From positions 620,001 through 684,000 of the forward strand of contig NZ_CP130058.1 of the NCBI RefSeq assembly GCF_030644365.1: a stretch of DNA of 64,000 bases. The letters are read 5' to 3'. Of the stretch, positions 57,708 to 64,000 are shown piece by piece (position 1 is the first letter of the stretch; every line of letters begins with the position of its first letter). The position numbers were made by a program, and so were the translations under genes. This DNA is from Schaalia sp. HMT-172 (GTDB lineage: Bacteria > Actinomycetota > Actinomycetes > Actinomycetales > Actinomycetaceae). The notes under the pieces are model-generated. The model made no database searches, was not told the DNA's origin, and saw only the letters and a list, made by a program, of their open reading frames with translations.

Positions 57708-57738
57708 CGCGGGCCCGCTCGATGAGAGCGGGCCCGCG
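57708..57738 (+). terminator. Perfect 13-bp hairpin after the Pro-Glu surface protein
   Basis: CGCGGGCCCGCTC, loop GATGA, GAGCGGGCCCGCG, then TTGTGT. Confidence 0.75.
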
Positions 57739-57909
57739 TTGTGTCTAGTTTTCGCACGTCGTCGCGCATTTGTGAACGGATGTGCAGTATTGATCCGCAG
57801 ATTTGCAACGAAAGATACCGCTCTCGCCTTGAAATGAAGTGTGGGTCACATGCACAATAGGGGTACCGAAAGTCACCATGAATTGAGCCCTCATGATGAA
57901 CCGGTGATG

Positions 57910-57945
57910 GAAAGTGGCACCGCTCCATCGAGGGGTGCCACTTTC
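57910..57945. terminator. Perfect 12-bp hairpin in the convergent spacer
   Basis: GAAAGTGGCACC at 57910-57921 and GGTGCCACTTTC at 57934-57945. Confidence 0.55.
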
Positions 57946-57953
57946 CTGTATAT

Positions 57954-57986
57954 GCGTCCCTGCGGGCAGTGCCCCCGCAGGGACGC
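57954..57986 (-). terminator. Perfect 13-bp hairpin 3' of the LAxTG adhesin-like gene
   Basis: GCGTCCCTGCGGG at 57954-57966 and CCCGCAGGGACGC at 57974-57986; CCCTGCGGG repeats just after, allowing an alternative fold. Confidence 0.6.
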
Positions 57987-58006
57987 ACCCTGCGGGGGAC
58001 AATCTG

Positions 58007-59503
58007 TCAGCGCTGGCGACGGCGCAGAGCCACAGCTCCGAGGCCTGCCAGGCCCGCCATGATGGCCGCACCGGCCAGCATCGGGGTGTCAGCGCCCGTG
58101 CGAGCAAGGTTGTCGCTCGGGGTTGCGGACGGGGCGGGAGCGGGGGTGGTCGGCTCGGGCGTCGGGGAATCCGACGGCGCCGGCGTGGTGGGCTCCTCGG
58201 TGGGAACCGTGCACTCGCTGTCCGTGCCGGTCAGCCAGTTGTGCAGGACGATCGGAGCCAGGACCGGGGAGTTCTCGAGGGTCTCGCCGGTCAGGGTGCC
58301 GTTGATGTTGAAGGAGAAGGCGGAGTTGGCCGGCATGTGCGCGATCGTGACGGTGATGGTCTTGCCGTCCTCGCTGACCTTGATCTCGCCCAGGCCTTCG
58401 ACGGAGTTCGTGAAGCCATTCCCCTTGAGCGCGCCGGCGCCGGGGGTCGAAATCGTGTTGATCGTGGAGGCGTCGAACTTCAGGCCCTGGACGGCCTTGA
58501 TCGTCAGCGTCGCGTTGGTGATGTCCTTGTGGGTCGCGCCGTACAGGCGCAGGGTGCGCGAGTCGCCGGCCTTCGCCTCGCCGCGGGAGGTGAACCAGCC
58601 GTCAGCGTTGGCCTCGCCCCACTTGGGCTCCTCCGAACCCCAGGAGCCCGCGTACTTGGAGCGCTCGTTGATGTCGCGCGAGTAGGGGCTCCACACGGTG
58701 CGGTCCACGGTCGTGATCTGGCACTGGGTGAGCTCGGGGGTCTTGGGTGTGGGCAGGTCGCCGCACACCTGGCCGTCGGCCGGGAACTGGGCGCCGACCA
58801 GGTTAGCGGACGCGGTCGAGGACTCGGCGCCGGTGGGGAAGGTGCCCGTGAACTGGAAGATCGTGCCGGTGTTGGCGTCGAGGCCCTTGTTTAGCGTGAT
58901 CGTCCAGATGTTCTTCGCTTCATCCGTCAGGGTGGCCGTGAAGTCGCCGTCGTTCCACGTGTACTCGGCTTCGCGCGGGCCCCAGGCCTGCATGAAGGCG
59001 TTCAGACCCGCGCGGGTCTCAAGCTTGCCGATGAAGGCAGTGTTGGTCATGTCGTCCGGCAGGTCGACGGTGATCGTCGTGCCGGCGGCCAGCTTGTTCT
59101 TCGTGGCAACGGGGAAACGCCAGTTCTGCATGGAGCCGGCGATCCAGTGGTTGGCCTCGAACATGCCCGGGGCCTTGTAGGTCTCGGTGTTGAAGTTGGT
59201 CGAGATCTTCGAGGTGTAGCCGTTGTTCGAACCGGTGGCGATCTTGTTGACGGAGCCGTCGGCGTTACGAGTGATGTCGGCAGGGTTCACCAGCTCGGGG
59301 TGGTGGGCCAGGATGTCCGTGTCGAGGATAGCGGAGGCGGTCCAGTCAGCGCGGCACGCGGTGGACTTGTCTCCGTTAGCGGTGCCGGGACCCGTGGGTA
59401 CGTTCTCGTCGGAGGGTGAGGCCATGGCGGGGCCTGCGATCAGGGCGGTGGCGAGCGTGGCGCTCAGAGCTGTCGCGATGGTCAACCTATGCGTCAGTTT
59501 CAT
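58007..59503 (-). CDS. LAxTG-anchored secreted surface protein (Ig-like/adhesin type)
   Basis: A 498-residue precursor. A signal peptide of about 28 residues ends AGPAMASP. The ectodomain, about 400 residues of beta-rich sequence (for example TITVDLPDDMTNTAFIG, DFTATLTDEAKNIWTITLNKGLDANTGTIFQFTGTF), resembles adhesin Ig-like folds. A Pro/Thr/Glu stalk (TEEPTTPAPSDSPTPEPTTPAP) follows, then LARTG, a hydrophobic segment and ALRRRQR. Four cysteines could form two disulfides. Likely a sortase-anchored adhesin or pilin-like coat protein; the ligand is unknown. It shares the LAxTG type with its neighbour. Confidence 0.85.
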   Translation of the reverse strand: MKLTHRLTIATALSATLATALIAGPAMASPSDENVPTGPGTANGDKSTACRADWTASAILDTDILAHHPELVNPADITRNADGSVNKIATGSNNGYTSKISTNFNTETYKAPGMFEANHWIAGSMQNWRFPVATKNKLAAGTTITVDLPDDMTNTAFIGKLETRAGLNAFMQAWGPREAEYTWNDGDFTATLTDEAKNIWTITLNKGLDANTGTIFQFTGTFPTGAESSTASANLVGAQFPADGQVCGDLPTPKTPELTQCQITTVDRTVWSPYSRDINERSKYAGSWGSEEPKWGEANADGWFTSRGEAKAGDSRTLRLYGATHKDITNATLTIKAVQGLKFDASTINTISTPGAGALKGNGFTNSVEGLGEIKVSEDGKTITVTIAHMPANSAFSFNINGTLTGETLENSPVLAPIVLHNWLTGTDSECTVPTEEPTTPAPSDSPTPEPTTPAPAPSATPSDNLARTGADTPMLAGAAIMAGLAGLGAVALRRRQR

Positions 59504-59891
59504 CGTTCTCCTCGTGTCGATACGGATGTTTTGTCACGAATGCTGTCCTTGTGGCGTGACGAGAGGCCGGACAGCATTGGTTACATGAGAACCTTAGTCG
59601 ATGAATGCTGACCGTGTCTCAGGGTTGTGAAACATCACCGGGCGATTGTTACCTGCCTTGGTGCAGGTGGGGAAACGGTTGTTGTCCGCAAATGCGTGCC
59701 AATCTGGGTCTTTAGTCATGGGGTCGTTCCTGGGGGTGTAGTCGGTCACGTGGGCGGGGGTGGTGAATCTCCCAGAGGGTGGTCACAACAGGGAATTAGC
59801 TGCTCAGATCGGTAATCTCTAAGGTGAGGCCCGATCCCTATCCAGGACTCGCCGCTTGGCGGGAGGGCATAGACACAAAAAAGGAAGTCAT
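59504..59891. other. Non-coding spacer, divergent promoter region
   Basis: 388 bp between the adhesin start and glgP. It should hold both promoters; TAATCT near 59811 is a possible -10 for glgP. A short frame at 59627-59815 has no ribosome site and no family likeness. AAAAAAGGAAG precedes glgP. Confidence 0.55.
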
Positions 59892-62258
59892 ATGACGCTG
59901 GATCTGACGCAGTCGCTGCCCTCGCACGTGCGTGCGACCTCCGGGCGCCCCGTTGAAGACTCGACTCTGATGGAGGTGTGGCAGGGTCTGTCCGCTGCCA
60001 TCGTTGATCAGATCGCTGACAACTGGGCCGCCACCAACGAGCGTTACGCCAAGGGCCGTCAGGAACACTACTTCTCCGCTGAGTTCCTCATGGGCCGCGC
60101 CCTGCTCAACAACCTCTCGAACCTCGGCCTCGTCGAGAAGGCTCGCGAAGCCCTGGCCGCCTACGGCCTCGACCTCGGCCAGGTCCTCGAAGAGGAACCG
60201 GACGCCTCCCTCGGTAACGGTGGCCTCGGCCGCCTCGCCGCCTGCTTCCTCGACTCCTGCGCCACCCTGGACCTGCCCGTGCGTGGCTACGGCATCCTCT
60301 ACCGCTACGGCCTGTTCAAGCAGCTCTTCGACAATGGCTTCCAGACCGAGCATCCGGACCCGTGGATGGAGGAGGGGTACCCCTTCGTCACCCGCCGCGA
60401 GGAGCTCGCTCGCATCGTCTCCTACGCCGACCTGACCGTGCGCGCCGTCCCCTACGACATCGCGATCACCGGCTACGGCACCAAGAACGTGGGCACCCTG
60501 CGCCTGTGGAAGGCCGAGCCCATCGAAGAGTTCGACTACGACGCCTTCAACTCCCAGCGCTTCACCGACGCAATCATCGACCGTGAGCGCACCATGGACA
60601 TCTCCCGCGTCCTGTACCCCAACGACACCACGTTCGAGGGCAAGGTCCTGCGCGTGCGCCAGCAGTACTTCTTCTGCTCCGCCTCCCTACAGGAGATCGT
60701 CGAGAACTACGTGCGTCACCACGGCGAGGACCTCACCGGCTTCGCCGAGTTCAACGCCGTCCAGCTCAACGACACCCACCCGGTCCTCGCCATTCCCGAG
60801 CTCATGCGCATCCTCATGGATGAGCACGGCCTCGGCTGGGAAGAGGCCTGGAAGGTTGTCTCCAAGACCTTCGCCTACACGAACCACACGGTTCTGGCCG
60901 AGGCCCTCGAGACCTGGGACATCCACATCTTCGACCGCCTGTTCCCGCGCATCGCCGAGATTGTCCGCGAGATCGACCGCCGCTTCCGCATCGACATGGC
61001 CGAGCGCGGCCTCGACCAGGACACCATCGACTACATGGCCCCCGTCTCCGGCAACACCGTGCGCATGGCCTGGATCGCCTGCTACGCGTCCTACTCCATC
61101 AACGGCGTCGCCGCCCTCCACACGGAGATCATCAAGCGCGACACCCTCAAGGAGTGGTACGCGATTTGGCCCGAGCGCTTCAACAACAAGACCAACGGCG
61201 TGACCCCGCGCCGCTGGCTCAAGCAGTGCAACCCCCGCCTGGCCGCCCTCCTCGACGAGGTCACCGGCTCCGACGCGTGGGTCCGCGACCTCACCGTGCT
61301 CTCTGACTTCACCGAGGCCGGCACCGACGACGTGCTCACGCGCCTGGGCGAGATCAAGCATGCCAACAAGGTCGACTTCGCCGCGTGGATCAAGGAGCGC
61401 GAGGGCGTCGAGATCGACCCCGACTCGATCTTCGACGTGCAGATCAAGCGTCTGCACGAGTACAAGCGTCAGCTGCTCAACGCCTTCTACGTCCTGGACC
61501 TGTACTTCCGCATGAAGGATGACCCGACGCTGGACACCCCCAACCGCGTGTTCATCTTCGGCGCGAAGGCCGCCCCCGGCTACATTCGCGCGAAGGCCAT
61601 CATCAAGCTCATCAATGCCATTGGCGAGCTGGTGAACAACGACGAGGACATCAACGGCCGCATCAAGGTCGTCTTCGTCCATAACTACAACGTCTCGCCC
61701 GCCGAGCACATCATCCCCGCCGCCGACGTCTCTGAGCAGATCTCGATGGCCGGTAAGGAGGCCTCGGGCACGTCCAACATGAAGTTCATGATGAACGGCG
61801 CCCTCACCCTGGGTACCCTCGACGGCGCGAACGTCGAGATTCTCGAGGCCGTGGGTGATGAGAACGCCTACATCTTCGGCGCGACCGACGATGAGCTGCC
61901 CGAGCTGCGTCGTCACTACGACCCCCGTTGGCACTACGAGAATGTCCCCGGCCTCAAGCGCGTCATCGACGCCCTGACCGACGGCACGCTCGATGACTCC
62001 AACTCCGGCTGGTTCCACGACATCCGCCACTCGATCCTCGAGGGTGGCTACGATCCGGCCGACGTGTACTACGTCCTGGGCGACTTCGCCGCGTACCGTG
62101 AGACCAAGGATCGCATGGCCGCCGATTACCGCGACCAGAAGGCCTGGAATGCTCGCGTGTGGGCGAACATCTCCCGCTCCGGCCGCTTCTCCTCGGACCG
62201 CACGATCTCCGACTACGCTCGCGAGGTCTGGAAGATTGAGGGTGAGCCGATCACCTGA
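59892..62258 (+). CDS. glgP: Glycogen/starch/alpha-glucan phosphorylase
   Basis: A 788-residue GT35 enzyme that releases glucose-1-phosphate from alpha-1,4-glucans with PLP. PDASLGNGGLGRLAACFLDS, residues about 100-120, is the classic N-terminal signature; VQLNDTHPVLAIPELMRIL and GVTPRRWLKQCNPRL follow; the PLP-lysine motif is EASGTSNMKFMMNGALTLGTLDGANVEI near 635-662. Length is as expected for the maltodextrin phosphorylase group (about 790-830). ATG 59892 with AAGGAAG is preferred to an upstream ATG at 59856. Monocistronic with a strong terminator. Confidence 0.95.
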   Translation: MTLDLTQSLPSHVRATSGRPVEDSTLMEVWQGLSAAIVDQIADNWAATNERYAKGRQEHYFSAEFLMGRALLNNLSNLGLVEKAREALAAYGLDLGQVLEEEPDASLGNGGLGRLAACFLDSCATLDLPVRGYGILYRYGLFKQLFDNGFQTEHPDPWMEEGYPFVTRREELARIVSYADLTVRAVPYDIAITGYGTKNVGTLRLWKAEPIEEFDYDAFNSQRFTDAIIDRERTMDISRVLYPNDTTFEGKVLRVRQQYFFCSASLQEIVENYVRHHGEDLTGFAEFNAVQLNDTHPVLAIPELMRILMDEHGLGWEEAWKVVSKTFAYTNHTVLAEALETWDIHIFDRLFPRIAEIVREIDRRFRIDMAERGLDQDTIDYMAPVSGNTVRMAWIACYASYSINGVAALHTEIIKRDTLKEWYAIWPERFNNKTNGVTPRRWLKQCNPRLAALLDEVTGSDAWVRDLTVLSDFTEAGTDDVLTRLGEIKHANKVDFAAWIKEREGVEIDPDSIFDVQIKRLHEYKRQLLNAFYVLDLYFRMKDDPTLDTPNRVFIFGAKAAPGYIRAKAIIKLINAIGELVNNDEDINGRIKVVFVHNYNVSPAEHIIPAADVSEQISMAGKEASGTSNMKFMMNGALTLGTLDGANVEILEAVGDENAYIFGATDDELPELRRHYDPRWHYENVPGLKRVIDALTDGTLDDSNSGWFHDIRHSILEGGYDPADVYYVLGDFAAYRETKDRMAADYRDQKAWNARVWANISRSGRFSSDRTISDYAREVWKIEGEPIT

Positions 62259-62273
62259 CGCGCTCGCGTAGGG

Positions 62274-62314
62274 GAGGCCCGGAACCGCATGGTTCCGGGC
62301 CTCTCTTGTTGTTT
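62274..62314 (+). terminator. Intrinsic terminator after glgP
   Basis: GAGGCCCGGAACC, loop GCAT, GGTTCCGGGCCTC, then TCTTGTTGTTT. Confidence 0.88.
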
Positions 62315-62362
62315 GAGGGCTAGTGCTTGTATCGGTCTGTGAGTCAACTGTATTAGTGGGTT

Positions 62363-62406
62363 GACACAGTTGCGAGACTGTGTCATTGTATTAGTGTATT
62401 AATACA
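62363..62406. promoter_or_regulatory. Promoter with two palindromes, probable YtrA/GntR operator
   Basis: GACACAGT-TGCGAG-ACTGTGTC (62363-62384) is a perfect 8-bp-arm palindrome overlapping TTGACA at 62361-62366. TGTATTA-GTGTAT-TAATACA (62387-62406) is a second one with 7-bp arms, 23 bp before the GntR start. TGTATTAGTG also occurs at 62349. Confidence 0.6.
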
Positions 62407-62428
62407 GCAAGACAGGAGGGACACATCG

Positions 62429-62791
62429 ATGCGCATCGATGACACCCGCCCCATCTGGATCCAGCTGGCCGACAGCTTCCGCGCCCGCATCACCGACGGC
62501 ACGTGGAAGCCCGGCCAAAAGATCCCCTCCGTCCGCGACCTCGCCATCGAGGCCGGCACCAACCCCAACACCGTCCAGCGAGCCCTCGCCGCACTCGACG
62601 ACGAAGGACTCACCGTCCCCAAGCGGACGGCCGGACGATTCGTCGCCACCGACGACAGCGCACTACGCGCCCTCCGCCAGGAGGACGCCCGCGCCGCGGC
62701 CGACGCCTTCATCCGCGCCTGCCGAGCCCTCGGCGTCGATGTTGAAGGTGCCCACGGCCTCGTCGATGAGCGCTGGAACGCGGACCTGTAA
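62429..62791 (+). CDS. GntR-family regulator, YtrA subfamily
   Basis: A 120-residue repressor-type protein. The winged helix is complete: PIWIQLADSFRARITDGTWKPGQKIPSVRDLAIEAGTNPNTVQRALAALDDEGL, residues 9-62. Only a short C-terminal helix follows (DARAAADAFIRACRALGVD), as in YtrA proteins, which lack a large ligand domain. CAGGAGGGA lies upstream of ATG 62429. It is the first gene of an operon with an ABC ATPase and permease, so it probably represses its own operon through the palindromes in front. Confidence 0.9.
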   Translation: MRIDDTRPIWIQLADSFRARITDGTWKPGQKIPSVRDLAIEAGTNPNTVQRALAALDDEGLTVPKRTAGRFVATDDSALRALRQEDARAAADAFIRACRALGVDVEGAHGLVDERWNADL

Positions 62792-62810
62792 CCCAGGAGG
62801 ACACACTCTC

Positions 62811-63539
62811 ATGACCACCCAACCCACAGGAGTGAGCGCGGCTGGCCCCGGCCTCGTCGAGGTCGTCGGCCTGACGAAGAGCTACCGAGCGACCCCCGCC
62901 CTGCGCGACTACAGCCTGAGCCTGGAGGCCGGGCACATCGTCGGCCTCATGGGCCCCAACGGCTGCGGTAAAACGACGCTGCTCAAGATTCTCGCCGGCG
63001 TCCTCTCCGACTACGAGGGCACCGTCACTATCGACGGGCACGCGCCCGGCGTCGCCACCAAGGAGATCGTCTCCTACCTGCCCGACGCCGACTACCTCAA
63101 CCCTGAGTGGACGGCTGCGGACGCGATCCGCATCTACTCCACCTTCTTTAGCGACTTCGACGCCGACAAAGCCGCCTCGATGGTCGACTTCTTCGGACTG
63201 CCCACCGACCGCCGCCTCGGCGAGATGAGCAAGGGCATGGGGGAGAAGCTCCAGATCAGCCTCGTCATGTCCAGGCGCGCCCGCGTGTTCCTCCTCGACG
63301 AGCCCATCAGCGGCGTCGACCCTGCCACGCGCGACGTGATCCTCGAGGGCATCCTGCGCGAGTTCGACCCCGCGTCGCTGCTCATCATGTCCACCCACCT
63401 CATCTCCGACATCGAACACTTCGTCGACTACGCGCTCTTCATGAAGGACGGGCAGGTCTTCCTGCGCGGCGATGCCGACGACCTGCGCGCCTCCCACGGC
63501 GATTCCCTCGACGCCATCTTCCGGAAGGAGTACCGCTGA
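62811..63539 (+). CDS. ABC transporter ATP-binding protein (YtrB-like)
   Basis: A 242-residue ATPase. Walker A is GLMGPNGCGKTTLLK, the signature is the altered EMSKGMGEKLQISLVM in place of LSGGQ (common in YtrB/EcsA-type exporters), Walker B is RVFLLDEPISGVD and the switch His is in MSTHLISD. ATG 62811 has AGGAGG 10 bp upstream, slightly long spacing. A longer frame starting at 62439 overlaps the GntR gene in another frame and is spurious. The stop overlaps the permease start. A dispersed 15-mer is in frame at 62845. Confidence 0.9.
   Translation: MTTQPTGVSAAGPGLVEVVGLTKSYRATPALRDYSLSLEAGHIVGLMGPNGCGKTTLLKILAGVLSDYEGTVTIDGHAPGVATKEIVSYLPDADYLNPEWTAADAIRIYSTFFSDFDADKAASMVDFFGLPTDRRLGEMSKGMGEKLQISLVMSRRARVFLLDEPISGVDPATRDVILEGILREFDPASLLIMSTHLISDIEHFVDYALFMKDGQVFLRGDADDLRASHGDSLDAIFRKEYR
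62845..62859 (-). repeat. Dispersed GCCCCGGCCTCGTYC motif, copy 15 (inside CDS)
   Basis: GCCCCGGCCTCGTCG encoding part of GPGLVE near the N-terminus of the ABC ATPase. Confidence 0.65.
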
Positions 63540-64000
63540 TGTTCACCAAGCTGCTTGCCTACGAGATCCGCTCGCGTTTCCGCACGGACGCTCGCTCCTT
63601 CGGGGCGTTCATCGTTGTGATCGCGGTTGCCGCGGGAATCGTCGCCGCGGGGCTGCCGGGGATCAGCGGCTCCACCGCTGTCCTCGCCTACGCCCTGTGT
63701 GCGCTCACGCCGGTCGCCTGCGCGATCGCGGCAATGGCCGACTACTGGAAGACCCTCTACGGGCAGCGCGGTTACTTCACGATGAGCCTGCCGATCTCCG
63801 GAAAGGTCATCTTCTGGGCGAAGAACACTCGCGTCATGATTGAGTGCCTTCTGGCCCTCGCCCTGGCCGTCGGCGGAATCCTTGCCGTCGCGTCGGCGGC
63901 CGCGTGGAGCGACGGCATCAGCCTCGCCGAGTACACGGCCGGACCGCGTTCCGTCGTGGCCGGAATGCCCACCTTCACCGTGGCCCTCATGATCGCCGCG
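63539..64000 (+). CDS. ABC transporter permease, partial (3' end outside window)
   Basis: An open frame of 154 codons running off the right edge, starting ATG 63539 inside the ATPase stop (TGATG). It begins MFTKLLAYEIRSRFRT, then has hydrophobic segments (AFIVVIAVAAGIVAAGLPGI, VLAYALCALTPVACAIAAM, CLLALALAVGGILAVASA). YFTMSLPISGKVIFWAK between them is a cytosolic loop typical of YtrC/ABC-2-like permeases. With the GntR regulator and ATPase it forms an exporter operon, of the kind that responds to wall-active compounds in Bacillus; substrate here unknown. Confidence 0.8.
   Translation, partial: MFTKLLAYEIRSRFRTDARSFGAFIVVIAVAAGIVAAGLPGISGSTAVLAYALCALTPVACAIAAMADYWKTLYGQRGYFTMSLPISGKVIFWAKNTRVMIECLLALALAVGGILAVASAAAWSDGISLAEYTAGPRSVVAGMPTFTVALMIAA

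Larger units (their letters stand above)
57686..58006. other. Non-coding spacer with three perfect hairpins
   Basis: 321 bp between two convergent surface-protein genes: the terminator at 57708-57738, then hairpins at 57910-57945 and 57954-57986. The middle 170 bp are AT-richer and hold no gene I can support. Confidence 0.7.

Noticed and set aside
59627-59815. 62-codon frame before glgP
   Set aside because: No ribosome site, no family likeness and poor codon use compared with neighbours.

Overview
The window is a high-GC, gene-dense bacterial chromosome segment. It looks like an actinobacterium of the family Actinomycetaceae, probably Schaalia/Actinomyces-like. That placement is an inference from four things: an actinobacterial [2Fe-2S]-type ferrochelatase joined to HemQ, the tatD-rpfB-ksgA-ispE gene order, LAxTG-type cell-wall anchors, and many start codons placed directly at predicted transcription starts (leaderless genes). 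There is no rRNA, CRISPR array, prophage or insertion sequence. One tRNA (Gln, TTG) is present.

Layout. 1-1.9 kb: tail of a Fic protein, an FMN-split-barrel oxidoreductase, a RelE/RelB-type toxin-antitoxin pair with a palindromic operator, and a small unknown gene. 1.9-5.6 kb: a glycosyltransferase, then an ABC exporter operon with its own TetR repressor and two palindromic operators. 5.7-7.9 kb: a one-chain ferrochelatase-HemQ protein of the coproporphyrin-dependent heme pathway. 8-16.5 kb: secreted esterase, uracil-DNA glycosylase-like protein, ArfB, methyltransferase, Fic protein, nitroreductase, orphan antitoxin, a YkvI-type membrane protein with a decayed paralogue beside it, Ogt and a protoglobin. 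16.7-24.7 kb: Na+/H+ antiporter, acetyltransferase, a giant MacB-like ABC protein, DJ-1 protein and TatD. 24.9-32.6 kb: two G5/DUF348 wall-lytic proteins, a repeat-rich non-coding kilobase, then ksgA, ispE and an ABC-F ATPase.

32.9-36.6 kb: a secreted beta-helix protein resembling GH87 alpha-1,3-glucanases, a probable TNT-type NADase toxin with an overlapping candidate immunity gene, and a DUF1540 protein. 36.7-41.6 kb: TetR regulator, tRNA-Gln, a shortened GlmU, prs, rplY and a mannose-1-phosphate guanylyltransferase. 41.7-46.3 kb: BMP lipoprotein, unknown protein, dapE, LOG protein and DUF3117. 46.3-51 kb: O-methyltransferase, the cluster MgtE-like/DUF1003/mrp, and a stress protein. 51-56.9 kb: aminopeptidase P, an asparagine-permease-like/asparaginase operon, PHP phosphoesterase and MarC. 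57-64 kb: two LAxTG surface proteins, glycogen phosphorylase, and a GntR(YtrA)-ABC operon cut by the window edge.

Most interesting are signals outside ordinary genes: (i) a dispersed 15-mer, GCCCCGGCCTCGTYC, with 15 near-exact copies, mostly intergenic and often paired as terminator hairpins, much like a DNA-uptake-sequence system; (ii) two 108-bp blocks of 19-bp units with dyad symmetry; (iii) a pair of about 114-bp elements with terminal inverted repeats; (iv) the TNT-like toxin/immunity pair; (v) the heme-enzyme fusion that keeps a strong internal ribosome site; and (vi) the GlmU lacking most of its acetyltransferase domain. All assignments come from reading the sequence; no database search was run.
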